Source of the DNA: Vibrio atlanticus
GTDB lineage: Bacteria > Pseudomonadota > Gammaproteobacteria > Enterobacterales > Vibrionaceae
Length of the DNA stretch: 64,000 nt
Direction of reading: 5' to 3'
Assembly (NCBI RefSeq): GCF_024347315.1
Contig: NZ_AP025460.1
Location: 2,356,001-2,420,000 of the forward strand
Made by a program: the position numbers and the translations under genes. Below the pieces are notes generated by a model. The model was not told the DNA's origin. It was given only the letters and a program-made list of their open reading frames with translations, and made no database searches. The first letter of the stretch is position 1, and the number at the start of each line of letters is the position of its first letter. This document shows positions 34,678 to 42,857 of this stretch, in pieces.

Positions 34678-35169
34678 TTACTCGTAATCAGTCGCGTACG
34701 TGTCTTCGTATGTGTGCGAGTAGAATTCGAATAGGTTGCCAAATGGGTCTTCTAAGTAAACCATTTGCGCTTGTTTTAGTTCGTCTTCTGGGTGGTAACG
34801 CATGATGTCCATACGAACCTTACCGCCATACTCTTCAACGCGCTTAATAGCTGAATGAAACTGCTCTTTTGGAAGCTGTAAACAGAAATGGAAGATACCT
34901 AGACGAGAGAAGTCTACTTCGTGACGCTCTTGGCGATCTTTCATTTCGAACAGCTCAACACCGATACCATCAGAAGTTACTAGGTGTGCAATGTTGAAGC
35001 CTTTGAAGCCTTCGCCAAATACTGCGATACACATACGGCCGATTGCTGATTCGCGCTCTTCCATAACCTTAGTGTTGTTCATTACGATTCTTAGACCCAG
35101 AGCCTTAGTGTAAAACTCGACTGCCTTGTCCATGTCGCCAACCATGATGCCTACGTGATTCATTTTCAT
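34678..35169 (-). CDS. VOC-superfamily (glyoxalase/dioxygenase fold) protein
   Basis: A 163-residue single-domain metalloprotein of the vicinal oxygen chelate fold. It has paired beta-alpha-beta motifs beginning MNHVGIMVGDMDKAVEFYTKALGLRIV and FHFCLQLPKEQFHSAIKRVEEYGGKVRMD, and the ending YLEDPFGNLFEFYSH. Likely metal ligands are His (MNHVG), Glu (GVELFEM), His (IFHFCL) and the final Glu (FEFY). The substrate is unknown: possibly an electrophile, thiol adduct or aromatic. The ATG at 35169 follows a GGAGCAAG ribosome site. Its promoter shares the AAATTATCA-N13-TGATAATTT repeat with gloA, pointing to joint control. Confidence 0.86.
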   Translation of the reverse strand: MKMNHVGIMVGDMDKAVEFYTKALGLRIVMNNTKVMEERESAIGRMCIAVFGEGFKGFNIAHLVTSDGIGVELFEMKDRQERHEVDFSRLGIFHFCLQLPKEQFHSAIKRVEEYGGKVRMDIMRYHPEDELKQAQMVYLEDPFGNLFEFYSHTYEDTYATDYE

Positions 35170-35268
35170 AACTTGCTCCAAATTCGTTTTTAATTCTGTG
35201 CTTTCCGAAGATTAGCTTCGGTGTTTCGTTTCGATGAAGAGAGTATATGGAGATGCGAAGATTAACTA

Positions 35269-35299
35269 AAATTATCATAAATTATATTAATGATAATTT
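35269..35299. promoter_or_regulatory. Operator-like inverted repeat in front of the VOC gene
   Basis: AAATTATCA (35269-35277), 13 bp, TGATAATTT (35291-35299). The perfect pairing extends one base outward and one inward on each side here. It matches the gloA site at 3716-3746 in arms and spacing. Confidence 0.62.
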
Positions 35300-35361
35300 T
35301 TTGTTATTTACAGGTTTAGCATCAGATCCCAGCTCACTTAAAGAAGCCATGCCTGCCCTTG

Positions 35362-35401
35362 CCTACTTACCTACTTACCTACTTGGATACATAGATACAT
35401 A
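35362..35401 (+). repeat. Two adjacent 8-bp tandem repeats
   Basis: CCTACTTA repeated almost three times (35362-35384), then GATACATA twice (35386-35401), in the 496-bp gap before ahpC. The rest of that gap holds the VOC operator and the OxyR site. Confidence 0.7.
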
Positions 35402-35543
35402 GAGGCTTACGTGAATAGAGATAAGCCTAAATAGAGAACAACCTAAAGAGCATAGCTACTCAAATTATGGGGTGCTGATGTTTGATGGCTTTTTTTAATC
35501 GTTTTTGTTGATAGCTTTTGCCGATAGTCCTTTCCTTTCGAAG

Positions 35544-35580
35544 ATAGGATTCGCCTATTGAATCTATAGAAATGTCCGAT
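35544..35580. promoter_or_regulatory. OxyR binding site in front of ahpC
   Basis: ATAG-N7-CTAT-N7-ATAG-N7-CGAT: three of the four OxyR quarter sites are perfect, the fourth has one mismatch, and the spacing is exact. It lies 86 bp before the ahpC start. An additional ATAG-N7-CGAT half lies at 35511-35525. Confidence 0.88.
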
Positions 35581-35665
35581 TTCACTAATTTTCGGTGCGA
35601 ATGCAATATAGCTCCATCGACGCGGGATAGCGTTAAACACTACAAATTAGAAAGAGAGTCGAATC

Positions 35666-36223
35666 ATGATCAACACAGAAATCAAACCATTCAACGCAAC
35701 AGCATTCAAAAACGGCGAATTCGTAGAAATCACTGAGCAAGACGTTAAAGGCAAGTGGGCTGTATTCTTCTTCTACCCAGCAGACTTCACGTTTGTATGT
35801 CCAACTGAGCTAGTTGACCTACAAGACAAATACGCAGAGCTTCAATCTCGCGGCGTAGAAGTTTTCTCAGTATCAACTGACACGCACTTCTCTCACAAAG
35901 CATGGCACGATACTTCTGACAAAATCGGCACTATCGAATACTTCATGGTCGGCGACCAAACAGGCAACATCACAAACAACTTCAACGTTATGCGTGAAGG
36001 TCAAGGCCTTGCAGACCGTGCAACGTTCCTAATCGACCCTGAAGGCGTTATCCAAGCAATGGAAATCACAGCTGAAGGCATCGGCCGTGACGCTGAAGAC
36101 CTACTACGCAAGGTTAAAGCTGCACAATACGTAGCCGCTCACCCAGGTGAAGTTTGCCCTGCAAAATGGAAAGAAGGCGAAGAGACTCTAGCGCCATCTC
36201 TAGACCTAGTAGGCAAGATTTAA
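35666..36223 (+). CDS. ahpC: Alkyl hydroperoxide reductase, peroxiredoxin subunit
   Basis: A 185-residue typical 2-Cys peroxiredoxin that reduces hydrogen peroxide, organic peroxides and peroxynitrite. The peroxidatic Cys45 lies in FTFVCPTEL and the resolving Cys164 in [10 protein letters not shown]. The ending is of the robust AhpC1 type matched with AhpF. The ribosome site GAAAGAGAG precedes the ATG. An OxyR site lies upstream, so peroxide induction is expected. ahpF follows after 226 bp containing a GC-rich hairpin. Confidence 0.97.
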   Translation: MINTEIKPFNATAFKNGEFVEITEQDVKGKWAVFFFYPADFTFVCPTELVDLQDKYAELQSRGVEVFSVSTDTHFSHKAWHDTSDKIGTIEYFMVGDQTGNITNNFNVMREGQGLADRATFLIDPEGVIQAMEITAEGIGRDAEDLLRKVKAAQYVAAHPGEVCPAKWKEGEETLAPSLDLVGKI

Positions 36224-36291
36224 TCTAAGCCTAGTTCAAACAAGAACAGCTAGAAAGAACAAGTAAAACAGAACAGTTAAACGGTTCTACA

Positions 36292-36330
36292 GGCGCGCTT
36301 CGGCCCCCTCCTAAAGGGCAGTTGCGCGCC
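36292..36330 (+). other. GC-rich hairpin between ahpC and ahpF
   Basis: GGCGCGC (36292-36298) pairs with GCGCGCC (36324-36330), with an inner GCCC/GGGC stem. There is no T run after it, so it may limit read-through or stabilise ahpC mRNA, letting ahpC exceed ahpF. Confidence 0.6.
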
Positions 36331-36449
36331 ACCCTTTCAAAAAATCAACACCACAATATTTGCCGACTTGCGCCCCCTTTTTATTTTCCTTTTTCAGCAA
36401 GAAGGTATTGGTCAATACCAAGACACAGAATTTAAGAGCAGGCACGATT

Positions 36450-38042
36450 ATGTTAGATCAAGCAATGAAGCAGCAGCTAAAAGCATACCTAGAAAACCTA
36501 AAAACCAAGGTTCAGTTAGTCCTTAGCCTTGATGACAGCGACACCGCGAACAAACTTCAAGATCTGGCGAATGATATCGCCTCTCTCACCGACAAAATTG
36601 AAGTAATTCGAGATGATAACGCAAGCACTCGCCGCCCAATTATGCAGGTCGTGAACCAAGAGAAAGGCACTGCGATCGGTTTCGCTGGCTTACCAATGGG
36701 TCACGAGTTCACATCTCTGGTACTTGCACTGCTTCATAGTGGTGGTCACCCTATCAAGCTTGAAGCTGACGTAATCGAGCAAATTAAAGAACTCGATCAA
36801 GAGCTTAATGTAGAGATTTTCATCTCGCTATCGTGCCAAAACTGTCCAGAAGTGGTTCAAGCCTTCAACATGATGTCGGCGATTAACCCTCTGGTTAAGA
36901 CAACGATGATTGATGGCGCAGCATTCCAAGACGAAGTGAAGTCTCGCGACATCATGGCAGTACCAAGCGTGTTTATTAACGGTGAGCTATTTGGTCAAGG
37001 CCGTATGTCACTGGCAGAGATCCTTAACAAAGTTGATTCAGGCGCTGCAGAAAAGAAAGCAGCAAACCTAAACCAACAAGCACCCTTTGATGTATTGGTT
37101 GTCGGCGGTGGCCCTGCGGGTTCTTCAGCCGCTATCTATGCGGCACGTAAAGGCATTCGTACCGGTGTGGTTGCTGACCGATTCGGTGGTCAAGTGATGG
37201 ATACGATGGCGATTGAGAACTTTATCTCAGTGAAAGCGACAACTGGCCCTAAGTTAGTGGCCAGCCTTGAAGAGCACGTAAAAGAGTACGGTGTTGAAGT
37301 GATGACTGAGCAGCGCGCTGCAAACATCATTGCGGCAGAAAACACTGAAGACGGTTACATCCACGTAGAGCTAGAGAGCGGCGCAACACTACGAGCTCGC
37401 ACGGTTATCACAAGTACCGGTGCTCGCTGGCGTGAAATGAACGTTCCGGGTGAGCAAGAGTACCGCAATAAAGGTGTAGCTTACTGCCCACACTGTGACG
37501 GTCCTTTATTCAAAGGCAAGAAAACAGCGGTTATCGGTGGTGGTAACTCAGGCATCGAAGCGGCAATTGATTTAGCGGGTATCGTTGAACACGTAACCGT
37601 ACTTGAATTTGCAGACACACTGCGTGCCGACCAAGTGCTTATCGACAAAGCGAACGCAACACCAAACATCGAAATCATCAAGATGGCGCAAACAACGCAA
37701 GTGATTGGTGATGGCAACCGCGTAACCGGTCTGGAATACAAAGACCGCAACACCGATGAACTTAAACAGATTGAACTAGCAGGTATCTTTGTTCAAATCG
37801 GCCTGATGCCAAACAGCGAATGGTTGAAGGGTTCGAAGGTAGAGCTTTCACCACGCGGTGAAATTGAAATTAACGCTCATGGCGCAACATCAATGAAAGG
37901 TGTGTTTGCGGCGGGTGATGTAACAACCGTACCTTACAAACAGATCATCATTGCAATGGGTGAAGGTGCAAAAGCAAGCTTAGGTGCATTTGACCACCTA
38001 ATCCGTAACTCAGCTCCAGTTAAAGAGGCTGAAACGGCTTAA
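36450..38042 (+). CDS. ahpF: Alkyl hydroperoxide reductase subunit F (NADH:peroxiredoxin reductase)
   Basis: A 530-residue flavoprotein that passes electrons from NADH to AhpC. The N-terminal double thioredoxin fold carries the redox pair CQNC (Cys129 and Cys132, the same numbers as in Salmonella AhpF). The FAD motif [19 protein letters not shown] begins near residue 214, the CPHC redox pair follows near 345, and the NAD motif [16 protein letters not shown] after it. The start at 36450 fits family length; the frame extends further upstream without homology. It ends before a strong terminator. Confidence 0.97.
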   Translation: MLDQAMKQQLKAYLENLKTKVQLVLSLDDSDTANKLQDLANDIASLTDKIEVIRDDNASTRRPIMQVVNQEKGTAIGFAGLPMGHEFTSLVLALLHSGGHPIKLEADVIEQIKELDQELNVEIFISLSCQNCPEVVQAFNMMSAINPLVKTTMIDGAAFQDEVKSRDIMAVPSVFINGELFGQGRMSLAEILNKVDSGAAEKKAANLNQQAPFDVLVVGGGPAGSSAAIYAARKGIRTGVVADRFGGQVMDTMAIENFISVKATTGPKLVASLEEHVKEYGVEVMTEQRAANIIAAENTEDGYIHVELESGATLRARTVITSTGARWREMNVPGEQEYRNKGVAYCPHCDGPLFKGKKTAVIGGGNSGIEAAIDLAGIVEHVTVLEFADTLRADQVLIDKANATPNIEIIKMAQTTQVIGDGNRVTGLEYKDRNTDELKQIELAGIFVQIGLMPNSEWLKGSKVELSPRGEIEINAHGATSMKGVFAAGDVTTVPYKQIIIAMGEGAKASLGAFDHLIRNSAPVKEAETA

Positions 38043-38167
38043 TCTTTAAACCTAAAACTTAAAAATTAAAACTTAAAAGCTTCTAGGCATAAAAGCTTTT
38101 AGCTCAAGTTCCTTAAATATTTGTTAACTTAATTCTTTACTGTTAACGACTTAGTCGACATTTAGAC

Positions 38168-38199
38168 ACCACTCCTATGGATTTAGGAGTGGTTTTTTT
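38168..38199 (+). terminator. Terminator of ahpF
   Basis: A 10-bp stem ACCACTCCTA with its complement, a TGGATT loop and seven T. Confidence 0.93.
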
Positions 38200-38208
38200 C
38201 TTTGTGAT

Positions 38209-38808
38209 TTATGCCGGTTGATAAAGCATAAAGGCAACCACAAGTGCGAGACTACCGCCTAAGCAACGGTTCACAAACATCATCTGCTTTGGCGATTGCA
38301 GTAGCTTTTTAAGCATGGTTCCACAATACGCCCACACCAACATGCAAGGCACACCGGTAATAACCATGCCCGCGATAATAGTCACTACTTGGATCAAGTA
38401 ATCTGCATTCGGGGTGATGAACTGCGAAAACACGGTTAATGAAGCAATCCAACCTTTAGGGTTCAACACCTGCACCAACACGCCTGACATAAAGCCCGAG
38501 CGATTATCAGTCGTGCTTTCTTCGATTTGCATGTTCGCAATCGACCACGCCATAAACAGCAAGTAAGCCGCACCCGCGTATTTCAAAATGTTATAAAGAT
38601 CTGGGTAAAGGGTAAATAGACTCACCAAACCGACACTAGAACCCGCCAGTACGATGATGATGCCGACAGCATTCCCAAAGATAAAAGGTAAAGTCGCTGC
38701 AAATCCATAACGACTTGAAATCCCAAGTAATGCGATATTGCCTGCCCCAGGTGTAATTGCAATTGATGTTGAAAATAGCAAGAACGCCAGCATTAATTGA
38801 GAGCTCAT
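38209..38808 (-). CDS. LysE/RhtB family amino-acid exporter
   Basis: A 199-residue inner-membrane protein with about six helices and the LysE/RhtB signature ITPGAGNIALLGISSRYGFAATLPFIFGNAVG near the N-terminus, followed by YAGAAYLLFMAW and LNPKGWIASLTVFSQFI. These export amino acids such as threonine, homoserine, lysine or arginine. It is divergent from the Lrp-type regulator at 38931 (122 bp apart), the common pairing in which the regulator senses the exported amino acid. Which one is unknown. Confidence 0.93.
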   Translation of the reverse strand: MSSQLMLAFLLFSTSIAITPGAGNIALLGISSRYGFAATLPFIFGNAVGIIIVLAGSSVGLVSLFTLYPDLYNILKYAGAAYLLFMAWSIANMQIEESTTDNRSGFMSGVLVQVLNPKGWIASLTVFSQFITPNADYLIQVVTIIAGMVITGVPCMLVWAYCGTMLKKLLQSPKQMMFVNRCLGGSLALVVAFMLYQPA

Positions 38809-38930
38809 TTCCTCTCACTCCTAATAAGTAAAGTATTTATACGGAGAGAGTTTACAGATTCGACTAGGAATTAAATTGCTATATAGGCTAATATTAATGC
38901 AAATTTGAGCAAGATTTTTCTAAAACACCC

Positions 38931-39416
38931 ATGAAACAGAAAGAATCCACCAAAGAAGTATTAGATGACACTGATATCGCCATCTTAGAACATATCCAAC
39001 AAGACGGACGAATGAGCAACAGTAAGCTCGCAGAGAAAGTGAACCTCAGCGAAACCCCATGTTGGCGCCGTTGGAAACGCATGGAAGAGGCCGGCTATAT
39101 CGATGGTTATGCCGCGAAGCTAAACCGCAAAAAGCTTGGTTTTCATGTGGCTGGTTTTACTCTTGTGACCTTGGGTAACCATGAAGTAGAAAACACAGAA
39201 CCGTTTGAAGAGTTTGTCGAAGTAACCGATTGGATTCCTATGTGTCACTGTATTGCAGGCGGCGCAGATTATATGATTCAAGTGCTAGCGAAAGATTTGG
39301 AAGAGTACTTTGAGCGTATTAGCTCGATCAGGCGAGTAAAAGGCGTGAGTGCGATCCAGTCCAATATCTCGGTTAAAGAGTTGAAAAACAGCTATCTGCT
39401 TCCTCTTGGAGAATAA
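38931..39416 (+). CDS. Lrp/AsnC family regulator
   Basis: A 161-residue Lrp-type regulator: helix-turn-helix LDDTDIAILEHIQQDGRMSNSKLAEKVNLSETPCWRRWKRMEEAGYIDGY (about residues 11-60), then a RAM ligand-binding domain (from KLGFHVAGFTLVTL). It most resembles the local, exporter-linked Lrp proteins such as BkdR or DecR rather than global Lrp. It is divergent from the LysE exporter and probably activates it when the amino acid accumulates. Confidence 0.93.
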   Translation: MKQKESTKEVLDDTDIAILEHIQQDGRMSNSKLAEKVNLSETPCWRRWKRMEEAGYIDGYAAKLNRKKLGFHVAGFTLVTLGNHEVENTEPFEEFVEVTDWIPMCHCIAGGADYMIQVLAKDLEEYFERISSIRRVKGVSAIQSNISVKELKNSYLLPLGE

Positions 39417-39468
39417 TCTTGCTCCAAGTTGATAAGCAGTCGTCTTCTTTCAACAAGAATGATACTTA

Positions 39469-39539
39469 AAAGCCCAGTCACCTTAAAGCCTTGAAGCCTT
39501 GAAGCCTTGAAGCCTTGAAGTCTAACGCTACTGGGCTTT
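39469..39539. terminator. Terminator hairpin with a tandem repeat in its loop
   Basis: AAAGCCCAGT (39469-39478) pairs with ACTGGGCTTT (39530-39539). The 51-nt loop contains four copies of the 8-mer GCCTTGAA (39488-39519). It lies between convergent lrp and the serine deaminase gene. Confidence 0.65.
39488..39519 (+). repeat. 8-bp tandem repeat, four copies
   Basis: GCCTTGAA repeated four times without change inside a terminator loop; copy number probably varies between strains. Confidence 0.85.
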
Positions 39540-39569
39540 GATATTGAGCCTAATTAATCTGTTTGATCG

Positions 39570-40940
39570 CTACTCACATGGTGCTGCAAGATGAATCAGA
39601 GCAAGGCCACCGAGTGAAGTTTCACGATACTTCTTGTTCATGTCCTTACCCGTTTGATACATGGTCGCGATAACCTTATCCAATGAGATCAGACTTTTGC
39701 TATTACGTTTAAGAGCCATTCGTGAAGCATTAATCGCTTTCATGGAACCCATCGCATTTCGTTCAATACATGGCACTTGTACTAAGCCACCAATTGGGTC
39801 ACATGTCATACCTAGCGAATGTTCCATCGCGATTTCGGCTGCAATACAAATCTGCTCGTTGCTGCCGCCGCGTAATGCCGTTAAACCCGCTGCCGCCATA
39901 GAAGATGACACGCCCACTTCACCTTGGCACCCTACTTCCGCACCAGAAATAGAAGCGTTGGTCTTGTACAAAATACCAATCGCACCCGATACGGCTAAGA
40001 AGTCTTTTAACTGCTTGGTATCGAGTTCTTTAATGAAGCGATGGTAATACATCAATACCGCAGGGAGAACACCGGCCGCACCATTGGTGGGTGATGTCAC
40101 CACTTGACCGCCAGCTGCATTTTCTTCACTCACCGCAAAAGCGAACAAGTTAATCCAGTCCATGATTTCCATTGGGTCGTTTTCAACGGCTGCATTCGCT
40201 TCGAGCTTCTTCAACAAGTTTGGCGCACGACGTGTTACGTTCAAACCACCATCAAGAATGCCTTCGGTTTCAAAGCCACGCTCCATGCAACGAGTCATTA
40301 CTCGCCAGATTTGATCGGCCTTTCCTGAAATAATATCCGCGCTTTGGAAAGCTGCTTCATTTTTCAGAATCATGCCACCCAAGCTCATGCCGCTGTCTTC
40401 TGCTTTTCTCAGCATTTCATCGGCATTTTTGAATGGGAAAGGGACTTCTACGGCTTGGGTTTGAGTGCCATTCTGCAGTTCATCCGCGGTTGCGATAAAA
40501 CCGCCGCCAATCGAATAGTAAGTTTCATCAACAATTACGCTTCCACTTTGGTCAAACGCGGTAATCATCATGCCGTTTTCATGCAGAGGCAGATTGTCTT
40601 CATGAAATAGCATGTCGGTTTGATAATTGAAGCCAATGGTGTGATGGCCACTCAGCTGCATTTCACCACTGTCGATAGCAAGACGCATCGCTTCATTAGC
40701 GCTGGTGATCTTAATCGTGTCTGGTTTATTTCCAAGCAAACCCAAGATGGTTGCTCTGTCGGTGTGGTGGCCTATGCCAGTCAATGACAAAGAACCGTAT
40801 AAATCCACCTGAACACGCGTCACATCTGCGATTCTATCAGCGATTAATTGTGTGAAATGAAAACCCGCAATCATTGGGCCGTTGGTGTGAGAGCTCGATG
40901 GCCCAACACCAATTTTGTAGATATCAAAGATCGATAACAT
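39570..40940 (-). CDS. L-serine ammonia-lyase (iron-sulfur type)
   Basis: A 456-residue single-chain L-serine dehydratase of the SdaA/SdaB type that turns L-serine into pyruvate and ammonia with a [4Fe-4S] cluster. MLSIFDIYKIGVGPSSSHTNGPM marks the N-terminal beta domain. The alpha domain has GCQGEVGVSSSMAAAGL and GMTCDPIGGLVQVPCIERN, with cluster cysteines, and the chain ends in a Cys-containing tail. The start at 40940 matches the family. It lies 26 bp behind the sodium symporter in one operon, which suggests uptake and deamination of serine or of a compound giving serine. sdaA and sdaB cannot be told apart here. Confidence 0.93.
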   Translation of the reverse strand: MLSIFDIYKIGVGPSSSHTNGPMIAGFHFTQLIADRIADVTRVQVDLYGSLSLTGIGHHTDRATILGLLGNKPDTIKITSANEAMRLAIDSGEMQLSGHHTIGFNYQTDMLFHEDNLPLHENGMMITAFDQSGSVIVDETYYSIGGGFIATADELQNGTQTQAVEVPFPFKNADEMLRKAEDSGMSLGGMILKNEAAFQSADIISGKADQIWRVMTRCMERGFETEGILDGGLNVTRRAPNLLKKLEANAAVENDPMEIMDWINLFAFAVSEENAAGGQVVTSPTNGAAGVLPAVLMYYHRFIKELDTKQLKDFLAVSGAIGILYKTNASISGAEVGCQGEVGVSSSMAAAGLTALRGGSNEQICIAAEIAMEHSLGMTCDPIGGLVQVPCIERNAMGSMKAINASRMALKRNSKSLISLDKVIATMYQTGKDMNKKYRETSLGGLALIHLAAPCE

Positions 40941-40966
40941 AGATATACCAGTAATAAATCGGTCAA

Positions 40967-42508
40967 TTAAGAAAGAGCGGCATAAAGCCAATCAGGGATA
41001 ACAGTACAAGCAGCAATCGTCACAACAGCGAACACCAACAAGCCGTAATGACTCGCGGTAGGCTTTGCAAACAAATGCTTTTGTTTGGCTATAAATTCAT
41101 TTTGTTGCTCGGTTACTTCTCCCCAGAAACGACTCACAACAACGCCTAACACCAAGAAAACCACAGTGCCAATCAAGGCAAACCAAGGCCAAGCTATGCC
41201 GCTGTATTTAGCGATGAATACGACGGCCACACTGCCAATACTGCCTGCAATCACCCCTTTCTCATTTGCCTTTTTAAAGAACAAACCCAGGATGAAAGAG
41301 CCAAGGCGAATACCAACAAAAATAGAGGTCAGGCTCGCAATAGTTTTAAGCACTGATTCATTAGAAACCGCCAGTAATGCAGGAACAACAACCGACGCTG
41401 CAGCAACCAAGCTCATTTTTCTAGCCACTGATTCATAATGTGCATCGGAAGCTTTCTTACGGAACAAACGCTTATAGAAATCGAACGTTGCCACTGTCGC
41501 CATTGAGTTATAAGTTGAATCCAAGGTCGACATTGCCGCTGCCGAGAGTGCTGAAATCACCAAACCAACAACGATTGGGTTGGTATGGTTAAACACAAAA
41601 TCGAGAATCACTTCATTGCTGTTTTCAAAGCTTTGCTCTTGATAAAAAACACTCAATAAAACGCCCATTACAGAGAAAAACAGGTAAATAAAGAACGCGC
41701 CGTAACCACAAAGCAGCATCGATTTTTGTGCAGTCTTAACGTTCTTGGTCGCCAATGTTCTTTGAATAATCAGTTGGTTTGTGCCATACACACTCAAGTG
41801 TAAGAAGCTCACTGCCACTACGCCTGCCCACAATGTGGTATCAACACCCAAGTCAAAATCGAGGTTGATGATATTCAGATGTTCAGGAGACAACACCTCC
41901 CCTGCATCAATCTTCATCAGCAATAAAGCAAAGATCGCAATGCTGCCGATGATCAGCACCGCCGACTGCAACATGTCTGTCCATATGACAGTCGAGATAC
42001 CGCCCGCATAGGTATACAAAGCGGTAAATAAGCTGATGTAGATGATTGCCTCGGAGATACTCACCGGCAACACTTGCACCAAGATCAGTGCAACCGCATA
42101 CAAAATCACACCTGCCGAAATACACTGAACCACAATAAACACGATAGAGTTGATCGTGCGAGCAACAACGCCAAAGCGGTGCTCTAGGTATTCATAAATC
42201 GAGGTTAGGCCGAGTTTGTAAAACACCGGGACAAAGAAAACCACAGCGAAAAAGATCACTATTGGGTAATTCAAATGGACGCTCATCGCTTCCATGCCTG
42301 AGCTATAAACCCAGCCCGGCATGCCCACGAACGTCATCGCACTGATGTAGGTTGCAAGAATCGACACACCTGCCGTAAACCAACCAAATTGTTTTCCGCC
42401 CGTTGAGAAATCGCCACCAACGCTATAACGCTTATTCACTAAGTAACTGATAAATAGAGTAGTTAGTACATAAAGAGCAATAACCACAAAACTTGAGTAC
42501 GTAACCAT
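40967..42508 (-). CDS. Sodium:solute symporter (SSS family)
   Basis: A 513-residue permease with about 13 membrane segments. Family marks are GVSILATYISAMTFVGMPGWVYSSG at the first core helices, SIYEYLEHRFG, and LSAAAMSTLDSTYNSMATVATFDFYKRL near the sodium-binding helix 8. It belongs to the SLC5-like group whose members carry sugars, carboxylates or amino acids. It is operonic with L-serine deaminase, so serine or a serine-yielding solute is a fair inference but unproven. It is divergent from an MFS gene across a 349-bp gap with a 22-bp palindrome. Confidence 0.9.
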   Translation of the reverse strand: MVTYSSFVVIALYVLTTLFISYLVNKRYSVGGDFSTGGKQFGWFTAGVSILATYISAMTFVGMPGWVYSSGMEAMSVHLNYPIVIFFAVVFFVPVFYKLGLTSIYEYLEHRFGVVARTINSIVFIVVQCISAGVILYAVALILVQVLPVSISEAIIYISLFTALYTYAGGISTVIWTDMLQSAVLIIGSIAIFALLLMKIDAGEVLSPEHLNIINLDFDLGVDTTLWAGVVAVSFLHLSVYGTNQLIIQRTLATKNVKTAQKSMLLCGYGAFFIYLFFSVMGVLLSVFYQEQSFENSNEVILDFVFNHTNPIVVGLVISALSAAAMSTLDSTYNSMATVATFDFYKRLFRKKASDAHYESVARKMSLVAAASVVVPALLAVSNESVLKTIASLTSIFVGIRLGSFILGLFFKKANEKGVIAGSIGSVAVVFIAKYSGIAWPWFALIGTVVFLVLGVVVSRFWGEVTEQQNEFIAKQKHLFAKPTASHYGLLVFAVVTIAACTVIPDWLYAALS

Positions 42509-42692
42509 TTTTAGATTCCGTTTATTGTATTTCGCAAATCATTCGCCGCCAATAGTACTTAAAATTGGATATATTCCCTCAAAAACCCACAGTAAGTGTG
42601 AGTATTGTCACTAATATAGATGAATAAACGCTCAAAACGTCCTAATCAGCGCAAACACACGATCTAATGAGATCCAGATCACCAAAATACAT

Positions 42693-42714
42693 AAAATGGG
42701 TACGCACTCATTTT
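42693..42714. promoter_or_regulatory. LacI-type operator candidate in the divergent SSS/MFS promoter
   Basis: A 22-bp palindrome with 9 of 11 pairs, arms AAAATGGGTAC and GCACTCATTTT. A related core (TGAGTACGTACCTA) lies in front of the lacI gene at 46812. It sits 144 bp before the MFS start and 185 bp before the symporter start, in a 349-bp gap with no other gene. Confidence 0.55.
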
Positions 42715-42857
42715 AAAATTGACCTTGATCACGGATCTAATAACCACAAAAATTCTATTATCTCTCCCGAAACGAAGACGGTGTAGTGAACATCAATAAC
42801 CACTGCACAATAATCAAAACTAAAAACACCCTATAAAAAAATAAAGGTTTATCGGTC

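Noticed and set aside
39488..39519. CRISPR-like array
   Set aside because: Units are 8 bp with no spacers; a simple tandem repeat. The same holds for 35362-35401 and 44161-44211.
42661..42740. CRP site in the symporter/MFS gap
   Set aside because: TGATC-like pieces are present but no proper TGTGA-N6-TCACA pattern.
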